Shown here in pieces: positions 27,239-37,555 of a DNA stretch of 64,000 bases (within the stretch, counting starts at the first letter, position 1; each line of letters opens with the position of its first letter). A program made the translations under genes and the position numbers. The notes under the pieces are model-generated. The model was not told the DNA's origin, made no database searches, and saw nothing but the letters and a program-made list of their open reading frames with translations. Source of the DNA: Nocardioides sp. 1609 (GTDB taxonomy: Bacteria > Actinomycetota > Actinomycetes > Propionibacteriales > Nocardioidaceae); NCBI RefSeq assembly GCF_004522105.1, contig NZ_SPUJ01000003.1, positions 248,001 to 312,000 of the forward strand, written 5' to 3'.

Positions 27239-28315
27239 GTGGCCCAGCTCCCGTACGTCCACGACGTGCTGAGTCCGGGACAGGTCGCCGAGACCGCCGC
27301 CTCGATCGCGTCGATGCAGGAACCCGGCGGCGCCGTCCCCTGGACGACCGGCGAGCACGTCGACATCTGGAACCACGTCGAGGCCGCGATGGCCCTGCTC
27401 GTCGGCGGCGAGGTCGAGGCCGCCGAGCGCGCCTACGACTGGGTGCCGACGATGCAGCGCGCCGACGGCTCGTGGCCGATGAAGATCGTCGGCGGCCAGG
27501 TCGACGACGACCGCGGCGAGGTCAACATGAGCGCCTACCTCGCGGTCGGGGTCTGGCACCACTGGCTGGTGCGCCACGACATCGGCTTCGTCCTGCGCCT
27601 GTGGCCGTCGGTGCGCGCCGGCCTCGACTGGGTGGTCGCCCAGCAGCAGCCGTTCGGCGGGATCGGGTGGACGCCGACCGAGTCGTTCGCCCTGCTGGCC
27701 GGGTCGTCGTCGATCTACCAGTCGCTGCGCGCCGGCGTCGCGCTCGCCGACCTGCTCGACGACCCCCAGCCCGAGTGGGAGCTGGCCGGCGGCCGGCTCG
27801 GCCACGCCGTCCGCCGGCACCGCAACCGGTTCGAGGACAAGTCCACCTACTCGATGGACTGGTACTACCCGGTGCTCGGAGGGGCGGTGCGCGGCCCCGA
27901 GGCCCTGGAGCTGCTCGCGCCCCGCTGGGACGACTTCGTCGTGCCCGGACTCGGCATCCGCTGCGTCGACACGAACCCCTGGGTCACCGGGGCCGAGACC
28001 TGCGAGCTCGTGATGGCCCTCGACGCCGTCGGCGACCGCCGCCGCGCGCTCGGGCTGCTCACGGACATGCAGCACCTGCGCGGCGACGCCGGTGGCTACT
28101 GGACCGGCTGGGTCTACGAGGGCGAGAACCCGGACGTCTACTGGCCCGTCGAGCACACGACGTACACGGCTGCCGCGGTGATCCTCGCCGTCGACGCCTT
28201 AGGGGAGACCTACGGCCACGGCACCCCGGGCTCCGGCATCATGCGCGGCACCTCCCTCGCCCCGCACTTCGCCGAGATCGCCCTCGAGTGCGGCTGCGCC
28301 CCGTCCCGCACCCCC

Positions 28316-28318
<3 letters not shown>
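27239..28318 (+). CDS. Prenyltransferase/squalene-cyclase-like alpha-alpha toroid protein
   Basis: Predicted 359 aa. Several repeats resemble the helical-barrel fold of terpene cyclases and six-hairpin glycosidases (MQEPGGAVPW, MQRADGSWPMKI, FGGIGWTPTESFALL, MQHLRGDAGGYWTGW). The DxDD/DDxxD cyclase motifs are not obvious, so catalytic activity as a cyclase is doubtful. A glycan-processing function is possible given the glycosyltransferase and methyltransferase partners. The stop codon TGA is the first part of a 28-bp perfect palindrome. Confidence 0.75.
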
Positions 28319-30402
<2,084 letters not shown>

Positions 30403-30481
30403 GGGATCCACGGTAGGCGGGCGGCTGGGCCCGGGCGCTCCGGGCCCAGGGGGCGCGCGGGCTCCGCGGTGAAGTCGATCG

Positions 30482-30502
30482 CTTCATTCGGAGCAAATGA
30501 AG
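30482..30502. promoter_or_regulatory. Operator dyad CTTCATT-N7-AATGAAG upstream of satD
   Basis: Perfect 7-bp arms lie just upstream of the TATCGT -10 (30504-30509), whose transcript would begin at the satD ATG (30516). This AT-rich palindrome stands out from the background. The SatD protein has a C-terminal helix-turn-helix and may act here itself. Confidence 0.6.
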
Positions 30503-30515
30503 GTATCGTGTTCAC

Positions 30516-31145
30516 ATGAGCGGAATGAACCACGTGGTGGTCATCGGTGACGTGGTCGGCTCCCGCGCCGCCGCCGACCGGCCCGGCCTCCACCGTGCCC
30601 TGGGCGCGGCCGTCGCGGCGGTGAACGGGCGCCGCGGGACCGACCTGCGGATCACCGTCGGCGACGAGTACCAGGGGACCGTCCCCAGCCTCGGGGTGGC
30701 CACCGCCGTCGCGCTGGACCTGCGGGTGACGCTCCTCCCGGCCCACGACGTGCGGCACGGGATCGGGCGCGGGCCCACCGCCGTCCTCGACCCCGCCGCG
30801 GGGATCGAGGACGGGCCCGGCTGGTGGGCGGCGCGGGCCGCGATCGAGGCCGTCAGCGGGCGAGCCTCGCGCGCGGCCACCCGCGGTGCGCGGACGGCGT
30901 ACCGCTCGGCCGACGTCGAGGAGCCGGCGGGCGCGGTCGAGGCCGCGCTCCTCGCGCGTGACGAGCTCGTCGGGCGGCTCGACGAGCGGTCGCTGTCGGT
31001 GCTGCGTGGTCTGCTGGACGGACGGACGCAGCGCGAGCTCGCCACGGAGCAGGGGGTCTCGGCCTCGGCCGTCTCGCAGCGCGTCCGTCGCGACGGCATC
31101 GGCGTCGTGCTGGCGATGAGCGAGTGGTTGGAGGACCTGGCGTGA
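30516..31145 (+). CDS. SatD family protein with C-terminal helix-turn-helix
   Basis: Predicted 209 aa. The N-terminal part (HVVVIGDVVGSRAAADRPGL, ITVGDEYQG) is the SatD domain, and the C-terminal 50 residues (LLDGRTQRELATEQGVSASAVSQRVRR) form a sigma-70 region 4-like helix-turn-helix. In streptococci, sat genes take part in acid/stress adaptation; the molecular role is unclear. The leaderless start follows TATCGT by 6 nt, beneath a strong palindrome. The stop overlaps the next gene by 4 bp. Confidence 0.82.
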   Translation: MSGMNHVVVIGDVVGSRAAADRPGLHRALGAAVAAVNGRRGTDLRITVGDEYQGTVPSLGVATAVALDLRVTLLPAHDVRHGIGRGPTAVLDPAAGIEDGPGWWAARAAIEAVSGRASRAATRGARTAYRSADVEEPAGAVEAALLARDELVGRLDERSLSVLRGLLDGRTQRELATEQGVSASAVSQRVRRDGIGVVLAMSEWLEDLA

Positions 31146-31930
31146 CGTGGCTCGGACTGCTGCTGGTCGGGGTCGGCCTGACCGACCTCGTCTACTCCTG
31201 GACCCGACGCCCCCGCGTGGCCGAGGCGGCCGCGGCCGCGGCGGTGGTCGCCCTCGGGCTCGTCACCGGGGCCGGCTCGCTCGGCCCGGCCGGGGCCGGG
31301 GGAGCGGTCGGCGTGCTCGCGGTCGCCGTCGCGGCGGTGGCCTGGGGCGAGAGCGTCACGCACGGGTTCGGTGCGCGCCGCTACGGCCGTCCCCTGCTCG
31401 TGCTGGCGCTGGCGGTGGCCGGCGCCCTGCTGGCCTCGGCCGCGCCGGCACCGACCGGAGGGGTCCTGGCCGACTGGCTCGACGCCTCCGCCTTCCCGCT
31501 CCTGTCCGGCCTCGCCGGCGACCCGGGGCGGGCCGTGCTCGTCGCCGGCGTCCTGCTCGTCCAGCTGTCGACCGGCAACGTCGTGGTCCGCCTGGTGCTC
31601 GGCGCCACCGGCACCACGCACCCGCTGCGGTCCACCGCGGGCGCGGCACCGGCGCTCAAGGGCGGGCGCCTGCTCGGCCCGATGGAGCGGGTCTTCATCG
31701 TCGGTCTCGGGATGGCCGGCGAGGTCACGGCCGCCAGCGTCGTGATCGCGGCGAAGGGCCTGCTCCGGTTCCCGGAGCTGCAGGCCTCCCGCGACCCCGC
31801 CGCCCGGGCGCGCGGCGGCGGCACCGCCCCGCCGGAGCCGGGCATCCACGAGGTCACCGAGTACTTCCTCGTCGGCAGCTTCGTGTCGTGGACCGTGTCG
31901 CTCGTCTCGCTCGCCCTCGCGGCGGCGTGA
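31142..31930 (+). CDS. Multi-pass membrane protein coupled to SatD
   Basis: Predicted 262 aa, nearly all hydrophobic with about six helices (for example LGLLLVGVGLTDLVYSW at the N-terminus), a GG-rich loop TAGAAPALKGGRLLGPMER, and a final helix SFVSWTVSLVSLALA. SatD genes are frequently followed by such a membrane protein, so the pair probably works together. No catalytic motif is visible. The 4-bp GTGA overlap with satD implies coupled translation. Confidence 0.78.
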   Translation: MTWLGLLLVGVGLTDLVYSWTRRPRVAEAAAAAAVVALGLVTGAGSLGPAGAGGAVGVLAVAVAAVAWGESVTHGFGARRYGRPLLVLALAVAGALLASAAPAPTGGVLADWLDASAFPLLSGLAGDPGRAVLVAGVLLVQLSTGNVVVRLVLGATGTTHPLRSTAGAAPALKGGRLLGPMERVFIVGLGMAGEVTAASVVIAAKGLLRFPELQASRDPAARARGGGTAPPEPGIHEVTEYFLVGSFVSWTVSLVSLALAAA

Positions 31931-32038
31931 GCCGGCACCGGCAGGTCCTCGCCGGCGCGAGGATCGGGTCGGCGACCTGGTCGACCTGCCGCCGCTCGGG
32001 GTGACCTGGTCGGAGCCGCCGCTCGCTACGGTCGCGGC

Positions 32039-33526
32039 ATGGCCGACCGACCCGTGCGCCTCGTCCTCCCGCACCAGCTCTTCGAGACCCACCTCGACGC
32101 CCCGGCGGGGACGACGTTCGTGCTGGTCGAGCACGACCTGCTGTTCCGCCAGTACCGGTTCCACCGGCAGAAGCTGGTGCTGCACCGCGCGTCGATGGTG
32201 CGGTTCGCCGAGCGGCTGCGCGGCCGCGGGCACGAGGTGGAGCACCTGCGCACCGACGCCGCCACGACGTCGCGGGCCGCCCTGGCCGGCACGCTGCGCG
32301 CGCTGGGCGCCACCGAGGTCGGCGTGCACGACGTCGTCGACGACTGGCTGGGCCGCGACCTGGTCGCCGCCGTCGGCGACGCCGGGTTGACCCTCAGCGC
32401 CGACGACGTGCGCGAGACGCCGAACTTCCTCACCACCCGCGCCCAGCTCGCCGCCCACTTCGAGGGACGACGCCCGCGGATGAGCAGCTTCTACGAGTGG
32501 CAGCGGCGCCGCCTCGACGTCCTGATGGACGGCGACGGCCCGGTCGGCGGCCGGTGGTCCTTCGACGAGGACAACCGCAGGAAGCTGCCGCGGAACCACC
32601 CGGTGCCCGAGGCGCTGCCGCCCGACCGGCACCCCGCCGTCGACGACGCGATCGCCTGGGTGGACGAGGCGTTCCCCGACAACCCGGGCAACGCGGCGGC
32701 GTTCGCCTGGCCGACGAGCCACGCCGAGGCCTCGGCCGGCCTCGAGCAGTTCCTCGCCGAGCGGTTCCACGAGTTCGGTCCCTACGAGGACGCCCTGTCC
32801 ACCGAGCACCCGTTCCTGTTCCACTCCCTGCTCACCCCCGGCCTCAACATCGGCCTCCTCAGCCCGCGCCACGTGCTGACCCGGGCCCTCGAGGTGGGCA
32901 GGGCCAACGACGTGCCGATCGCCAGCGTCGAGGGCTTCGTGCGGCAGGTCATCGGATGGCGGGAGTACATGCGGGCGACGTACGTGCTGCACGGACGCCG
33001 CCTCCGCAGCCGCAACCACCTCGCACACGCCCGCCCGCTGGCGCCCGGCTGGTGGACCGCCGAGACCGGTCTCGCGCCGGTCGACCACGTCGTCGGACGG
33101 GTGCTGGAGAACGGCTACGCCCACCACATCGAGCGGCTGATGGTGCTCGGCAACGCGATGGCCCTGCTGCGCACCGACCCCGAGGCCGTGCACGAGTGGT
33201 TCATGGAGATGTTCGTCGACGCCTACGACTGGGTGATGGTGCCCAACGTGCACGCGATGAGCCAGTTCTCCGCCGGCGCGGCCATCACGACCAAGCCCTA
33301 CGTCTCGGGCAGCAACTACCTGCGGAAGATGGGTGACTACGGCTCGGCCGGCTGGGGGAGCGACTGGGCCGCCGACTGGGACGCCCTCTACTGGACCTTC
33401 GTGCGCGACCACCGTGAGGTCTTCGAGGGCAACGCCCGCGCGCACTTCGTGACGAGCGCCTACGACCGGATGGACGCCGCGACCAAGGCGGTCCACTCCC
33501 GGCGGGCGAAGCGGTGGCTGTCGTGA
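32039..33526 (+). CDS. Cryptochrome/deoxyribodipyrimidine photolyase-related protein lacking Fe-S cysteines
   Basis: Predicted 495 aa of the FeS-BCP/PhrB photolyase group (FAD-binding, bacterial 6-4 type). Family landmarks are present: RLVLPHQL at the N-terminus, GFVRQVIGWREYMRATY near residue 310, NGYAHHIERLMVLGNAMALL near 360, and NVHAMSQFSAG with TTKPYVSGSNYLRKMGDY near 410-435. The family normally has four Cys for a [4Fe-4S] cluster, one about 17 residues before AHHIERLMV and three after MGDY. Here there is no Cys in the whole protein, and the C-terminal loop is shortened to GSAGWGSDWAADWDALYW. TACGGT lies 6 nt upstream of the ATG. Confidence 0.88.
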   Translation: MADRPVRLVLPHQLFETHLDAPAGTTFVLVEHDLLFRQYRFHRQKLVLHRASMVRFAERLRGRGHEVEHLRTDAATTSRAALAGTLRALGATEVGVHDVVDDWLGRDLVAAVGDAGLTLSADDVRETPNFLTTRAQLAAHFEGRRPRMSSFYEWQRRRLDVLMDGDGPVGGRWSFDEDNRRKLPRNHPVPEALPPDRHPAVDDAIAWVDEAFPDNPGNAAAFAWPTSHAEASAGLEQFLAERFHEFGPYEDALSTEHPFLFHSLLTPGLNIGLLSPRHVLTRALEVGRANDVPIASVEGFVRQVIGWREYMRATYVLHGRRLRSRNHLAHARPLAPGWWTAETGLAPVDHVVGRVLENGYAHHIERLMVLGNAMALLRTDPEAVHEWFMEMFVDAYDWVMVPNVHAMSQFSAGAAITTKPYVSGSNYLRKMGDYGSAGWGSDWAADWDALYWTFVRDHREVFEGNARAHFVTSAYDRMDAATKAVHSRRAKRWLS

Positions 33527-33548
33527 CCCCCGCGGCCGGGGGTGCCTG

Positions 33549-34064
33549 ATGCCGCGCCTGCACGCCCTCGAGCTGGTCCCGGACGCCGCCGGGGACGCCG
33601 CCGTCCGCGCCGACTGGCAGCGGCTCCGCGACGCCGGGCTGCCCTCGATGCTCGACCACCGCGGCACGACGAACGCGCCGCACGTCACGGTCGTGGCGGT
33701 GCCGGCGATCGCGGACCCGGACGAGGCCCGCGCCGTCGACCTGCTCGGCGCCCTGCTCCCGCTGACCGTGCGCGCGTCGGGGTTGGCGCTGCTCGGCGGC
33801 GTCCAGGTCACGGTGGCGCGCCTGCTCGACGTCGACGACGCCGTGGTGCGCGCGGTGCTCGACCTGCGCGCCTCGATGGCGACGTCCCCCGAGCGGCACC
33901 GGGGCTGGCTGCCGCACGTCAGCCTCGCGCGCCGGGTGCCGCGCGAGCGCACCCAGGAGGTCGTCGACGCGCTCGGCCCCGGCGAGGTGGCGCTCACCCT
34001 CACCACGCTGCGCCGCTGGGACCCCGAGGCGGGGACGGTGCGCACGCTCGCGGCGGCGCACTAG
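33549..34064 (+). CDS. 2'-5' RNA ligase / cyclic phosphodiesterase-like (2H) protein
   Basis: Predicted 171 aa with two HxT/S motifs of the 2H phosphoesterase fold: PHVTVVAV (about residue 44) and PHVSLARR (about residue 122). Such enzymes open 2',3'-cyclic phosphates or form 2'-5' bonds; the RNA substrate is not known. The TAG stop is contained in the next gene's -10 TAGTCT. Confidence 0.82.
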   Translation: MPRLHALELVPDAAGDAAVRADWQRLRDAGLPSMLDHRGTTNAPHVTVVAVPAIADPDEARAVDLLGALLPLTVRASGLALLGGVQVTVARLLDVDDAVVRAVLDLRASMATSPERHRGWLPHVSLARRVPRERTQEVVDALGPGEVALTLTTLRRWDPEAGTVRTLAAAH

Positions 34065-34067
34065 TCT
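34062..34067 (+). promoter_or_regulatory. -10 element (TAGTCT) built on a stop codon
   Basis: TAGTCT contains the TAG stop of the 2H phosphoesterase gene and lies 7 nt before the GTG at 34075. Confidence 0.5.
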
Positions 34068-34074
34068 GCGTCGC

Positions 34075-35289
34075 GTGAGCGACCTTCCCGTCCTGACCGC
34101 CGAGGAGCAGCGCGTCCTGGGGGTGCTCCTGGAGAAGGAGGTCACCGTCCCGGCGTCGTACCCGATGACCGTGAACGCCGTCCGCACCGGCTGCAACCAG
34201 TCGAGCAGCCGCGAGCCGGTGACCGACTACGACGAGCGGGTCGTCCACGAGACGCTGCGCACGCTCAAGCAGGGCGAGCTGGCCGCCGTCACGTGGGACG
34301 ACAGGGGACGGCGCACCCTCAAGTACGTGCAGACGCTGAGCGTCCGGCTCGACCTCGCCGACGACGAGCGGGCCCTGCTCACGGTGCTGCTGCTGCGCGG
34401 CGCGCAGCCACCGGGTGCGCTGCGCAGCCGCACCGAGCGGCTGCACCCCTTCGCCGACCGCGACGAGGTCGCGGCCTGCCTGCAGCGGATGGCCACCCGG
34501 GAGCAGCCGCTGGTCGAGCAGCTGCCGCGCCAGCCCCGTGAGCAGGACGCCCGGTGGGTGCACCTGCTCGGTCCGGTCGACCAGGTGTCGGCGGCTCCGG
34601 TCGGGGCCGCACCCGACGTCGACCGCGACGTCGTGATCGCGGGCGGCGCGGACGTCCGGGACGCCAAGGTGCGGGCGTCGTACGGCGCGATCGCCGCGTC
34701 GTACGCCGACGCGCTCACCGACGAGCTGGCGGACCTGCCGTTCGAGCGCTGGCTGCTCGACCGGGTGGCCGCGCACGCCGGCACCGACCCCGTGGTCGAG
34801 GTCGGGTGCGGGCCGGGACACGTGACGGCGTACCTCGCGGACGCGGGCGCGGACGCCACCGGGATCGACCTCACGCCCGAGATGGTCGAGGAGGCCCGGC
34901 GCCGCTTCCCCGACGGCGTGTACGAGGTCGGCGACCTGCGCGCCCTGATGCGGCCGCTGAACGGTTCGGGGTGGGCCGCCGTGCTCGGCTGGTACTCGCT
35001 GATCCACCTCGCGGCCTCCGAGCTGCCCGGTGCCGTCGAGGCGCTGGTGCGCCCGGTCCGGGGCGACGGGTGGCTGGTGCTCGCGCTGCACGCCGGCGCG
35101 GAGGTCAGGACCAACAGCTCCTGGTTCGACCAGGAGGTCGACCTCGACTTCGTCTTCCACGAGCCGGCGGACGTCGTCGCCGTGCTCGAGCGGGCCGGGC
35201 TGGTCGACGTCGAGTGGTACCGCCGCGGGCCGGTGTCGGCCCGCGGCGAGTCCACGGAACGGCTCTACGTCCTCGGTCGCAAGCCGTAG
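34075..35289 (+). CDS. DUF480 (YceH-like) and SAM methyltransferase fusion
   Basis: Predicted 404 aa. Residues 1-165 are a DUF480/YceH domain: LTAEEQRVLGVLLEKEVTVP, YPMTVNAVRTGCNQ and MATREQPLVEQLPRQP, a tandem winged-helix fold. A short linker leads to a class I methyltransferase (residues about 200-404) with VVEVGCGPGHVTAYLA and TGIDLTPEMVEEARRRFP. In most bacteria the first domain is a separate protein of unknown role; fusion to a methyltransferase suggests they act together, possibly with nucleic acid binding directing methylation. The start follows TAGTCT. Confidence 0.88.
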   Translation: MSDLPVLTAEEQRVLGVLLEKEVTVPASYPMTVNAVRTGCNQSSSREPVTDYDERVVHETLRTLKQGELAAVTWDDRGRRTLKYVQTLSVRLDLADDERALLTVLLLRGAQPPGALRSRTERLHPFADRDEVAACLQRMATREQPLVEQLPRQPREQDARWVHLLGPVDQVSAAPVGAAPDVDRDVVIAGGADVRDAKVRASYGAIAASYADALTDELADLPFERWLLDRVAAHAGTDPVVEVGCGPGHVTAYLADAGADATGIDLTPEMVEEARRRFPDGVYEVGDLRALMRPLNGSGWAAVLGWYSLIHLAASELPGAVEALVRPVRGDGWLVLALHAGAEVRTNSSWFDQEVDLDFVFHEPADVVAVLERAGLVDVEWYRRGPVSARGESTERLYVLGRKP

Positions 35290-35314
35290 CGAACCCCGCG
35301 GGATGGGGAGCCGG

Positions 35315-35755
35315 TTAGGCCTCGAGCGAGGCCTCGAGGGTGATCTCGACCCCGGTGAGCGCCTTGCTGACCGGGCAGCCCTGCTTGGCGGTCTCGGCGG
35401 CCGCGCGGAAGCCGGCCTCGTCGAGCCCCTCGACCTCGCCGACGACCTTGAGGGTGATCCCGGTCAGCCGGAAGCCGCCGTCGGGGTCCGGGCCGAGCGT
35501 CACGTCGGCGGTCACGTCGAGTGCCTGCGGGGTGCCGCCGGCGGTGGCGATCTCGTTGGACAGGCTCATCGCGTAGCACGCGGAGTGGGCAGCGGCGATC
35601 AGCTCCTCGGGGCTGGTGGCGCCCCCGGCGTCGTCGGCCGCGCGCTTCGGGAACGAGACGTCGTAGGTGCCGGCCCGGGAGCTGGTGAGCTCCACCTGGC
35701 CGGAGCCCTCCTGGAGCGAGCCGTTCCAGGCGGTGCGGGCGGTGCGTGTGGGCAT
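35315..35755 (-). CDS. OsmC/Ohr family peroxiredoxin
   Basis: Predicted 146 aa. The two catalytic cysteines are in AAHSACYAMSLSN (about residue 60) and KQGCPVSKAL (about 125). These enzymes reduce organic hydroperoxides. A Shine-Dalgarno-like GAGAGGAC lies about 8 nt upstream of ATG 35755. It is divergent from an OhrR-type regulator with a shared 72-bp promoter region. A hairpin GGCCTCGAGCGAGGCC overlaps the stop and could act in termination. Confidence 0.92.
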   Translation of the reverse strand: MPTRTARTAWNGSLQEGSGQVELTSSRAGTYDVSFPKRAADDAGGATSPEELIAAAHSACYAMSLSNEIATAGGTPQALDVTADVTLGPDPDGGFRLTGITLKVVGEVEGLDEAGFRAAAETAKQGCPVSKALTGVEITLEASLEA

Positions 35756-35795
35756 CGGGGTGTCCTCTCGAGGTGGTGAGCAGTTCTGTCGTACA

Positions 35796-35820
35796 CAAGA
35801 TACTTGCGAACACGTAATAT
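35796..35820. promoter_or_regulatory. OhrR operator candidate and -10 element
   Basis: CAAG-ATA-CTTG (35796-35806) is a small palindrome in an AT-rich tract between the osmC and ohrR starts. TAATAT (35815-35820) lies 7 nt before the ohrR ATG, and AAGATA on the opposite strand reads TATCTT, a candidate -10 for the osmC transcript. OhrR would be expected to bind here and release on cysteine oxidation. Confidence 0.5.
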
Positions 35821-35827
35821 TCCAGGC

Positions 35828-36274
35828 ATGCCCGACGACGACCTCGACGACTTCCTCTGCTTCGACCTCTACGCCGCCTCGCGGGCCGTGACGGCCGCGT
35901 ACCGTCCGATCCTCGGCGAGCTGGGCCTGACCTACCCGCAGTACCTCGTGCTCGCGGTGCTGTGGGAGCGCGACGAGCGGCGGATCAAGGAGCTGTCGAC
36001 GGTGCTGCGCCTCGACCACGCCACCCTCACCCCGCTGCTGCGCCGCCTCGAGTCGGCGGGGTTGCTGACCCGTCGGCGCAGCGCGGACGACGAGCGCGCG
36101 GTCGTCGTCGCTCTCACCGCGGACGGACGTGCGCTGAGCGCGCACGCCGAGGACGTCCGCTGTCGGATCGCGGAGGCCGTGGGCCTTCCGCTCGAGGACG
36201 TCGAGGTCCTGCGCACCCTGCTGCGCCGGGTGTCGGCCGCGGTCAGCCCCGCACCGGCGGCCCCGCGCCCGTAG
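35828..36274 (+). CDS. ohrR: MarR-family organic hydroperoxide sensor
   Basis: Predicted 148 aa. Contains the OhrR peroxide-sensing Cys at residue 11 in LCFDLYAASRA, followed by a MarR winged helix (RIKELSTVLRLDHATLTPLLRRLESAGLLTRRRS). The wing carries the conserved DER. OhrR represses ohr/osmC genes until the Cys is oxidised. The divergent OsmC gene is the obvious target. The leaderless start is 7 nt after TAATAT. Confidence 0.9.
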   Translation: MPDDDLDDFLCFDLYAASRAVTAAYRPILGELGLTYPQYLVLAVLWERDERRIKELSTVLRLDHATLTPLLRRLESAGLLTRRRSADDERAVVVALTADGRALSAHAEDVRCRIAEAVGLPLEDVEVLRTLLRRVSAAVSPAPAAPRP

Positions 36275-36302
36275 GGGGACCCGACGGTGCGAAGGTGGGG
36301 TC

Positions 36303-36899
36303 ATGACGCTGCCCGACCCGAAGGACACCCTCGTCGAGTACCTCCAGACCGCCCGCGAGGCGCTGCTGTGGAAGCTCGACGGACTCGACGAGCACGACGT
36401 ACGGCGCCCGCTGACGCCGACCGGCACCAACCTGCTCGGCCTGGTCAAGCACGTCGCCAGCGTCGAGCTCGGCTACTTCGGCGACACCTTCGGTCGCCCG
36501 AGCCCGGTGCCGCTGCCCTGGCACGCCGACGACGCCGACCCGAACGAGGACCTCTGGGTCCCCGCCTCGGAGTCCCGGGACTTCGTCGTCGGGCTCTACC
36601 GCACGGCCTGGGCGCACGCCGCCGAGACGTTCGCGAGCCACGACCTCGCGTCGGTGGGGCGGGTGCCGTGGTGGCCGGCCGAGGACGCCGCCGTCACGCT
36701 GCACCAGGTGCTGGTGCACACGACGACCGAGACCTACCGTCATGCCGGGCACGCCGACATCCTGCGCGAGCTCATCGACGGCAGTGCCGGGCGGCGGGCC
36801 GGCGACCCCAACCTGGACGACGGGTACGACTGGCCCGGCCACGTCGCCCGGGTGGCGGCGGCGGCCCGGGACGCAGCAGACCCGCAGCTGCGGCACTGA
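36303..36899 (+). CDS. DinB/DUF664 family protein (probable metal-dependent thiol transferase)
   Basis: Predicted 198 aa, four-helix DinB fold. Probable metal-ligand histidines are in LLGLVKHVASVELGY (about residue 50) and the later VLVHTTTETYRHAGHADILRE region. Actinobacterial relatives use mycothiol as cofactor or thiol partner. The substrate is unknown. It follows ohrR after 28 bp and could share its transcript. Confidence 0.82.
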   Translation: MTLPDPKDTLVEYLQTAREALLWKLDGLDEHDVRRPLTPTGTNLLGLVKHVASVELGYFGDTFGRPSPVPLPWHADDADPNEDLWVPASESRDFVVGLYRTAWAHAAETFASHDLASVGRVPWWPAEDAAVTLHQVLVHTTTETYRHAGHADILRELIDGSAGRRAGDPNLDDGYDWPGHVARVAAAARDAADPQLRH

Positions 36900-36927
36900 G
36901 GCCGCCCACGGGTCGGGGCGCGCGGCG

Positions 36928-37053
36928 TCAGACGACGCGCGTGCGCGTCGGGCTGGCGACGCTCCCGACGGGGTAGTCGTCGAGCTCGGCGGCGGCCGTG
37001 CCGATCCCGTCGGAGTGGTCGTTTGGGGCCTGGGCGTCGTCGGTGCCGATCAT
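36928..37053 (-). CDS. Small ORF (41 aa), leaderless, hypothetical
   Basis: MIGTDDAQAPNDHSDGIG... to a TGA, 41 residues, acidic in its first half, with a basic C-terminus (TRTRVV). A TAGGCT -10 (37060-37065, minus strand) lies 6 nt upstream of the ATG, the same layout as many larger genes here, which is the main support. The stretch would otherwise be an empty 220-bp gap. No function can be given, and homologue searching would decide whether it is real. Confidence 0.45.
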   Translation of the reverse strand: MIGTDDAQAPNDHSDGIGTAAAELDDYPVGSVASPTRTRVV

Positions 37054-37133
37054 GGCTCCAGCCTAGGCAGCCGCGGCGGGCGCGGGCGCGAGATCGGCGA
37101 TCTGGCCGTGTCTCGTCAGTCACACGCCGTCCT

Positions 37134-37484
37134 TCAGCGCAGGACGACGACCAGCCCGACGACCGTGGGCACGAACCCGAGCAGCAGCCACGGGCTGAGC
37201 ACCGGCCGGCGGTGGATGACGAAGGCGGCCGCGAAGGCCACCACGCCGAAGCCGCCGCCGAGGATGCACAGGCCGACCTGCGCGACCCGCTCGGAGTCGT
37301 CGATGAAGACCGCCGCGAGCACCAGCCCGATCGCGAGGTGGAAGATCGTCGTCCCGACCAGGACCGACAGCACCGTCCGCTGCACCCGCTCCAGCCGCGC
37401 CACCTCCTCCGGCGTCGCCCGCTTGCGGGGCACCGACGGGTCGATGAGGTGCTTCGACCGTCGCTCGGGCTGCTGCATGCTCAC
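37134..37484 (-). CDS. Small membrane protein, hypothetical
   Basis: Predicted 116 aa. A basic N-terminus (MSMQQPERRSKHLIDP) precedes three hydrophobic segments (TVLSVLVGTTIFHLAIGLVL, LCILGGGFGVVAFAAAFVI, LLLGFVPTVVGLVVVL). GTG 37484 lies 6 nt after TAGGCT (37491-37496). It is upstream of, but oriented the same way as, the small 41-residue ORF. Function unknown. Confidence 0.75.
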   Translation of the reverse strand: MSMQQPERRSKHLIDPSVPRKRATPEEVARLERVQRTVLSVLVGTTIFHLAIGLVLAAVFIDDSERVAQVGLCILGGGFGVVAFAAAFVIHRRPVLSPWLLLGFVPTVVGLVVVLR

Positions 37485-37555
37485 GGCACGAGCCTAGAGG
37501 CCGGGCCTCGAGGGCGGGCCCGGAGGCCGGGCCGTGGAGGTCGGACCCGCCCGGG

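Noticed and set aside
30512..34045. 1177-residue minus-strand frame over satD, the photolyase-like and 2H genes
   Set aside because: It has no recognisable domain and low-complexity Arg/Gly/Ser composition; four plus-strand genes with homology occupy the same bases.
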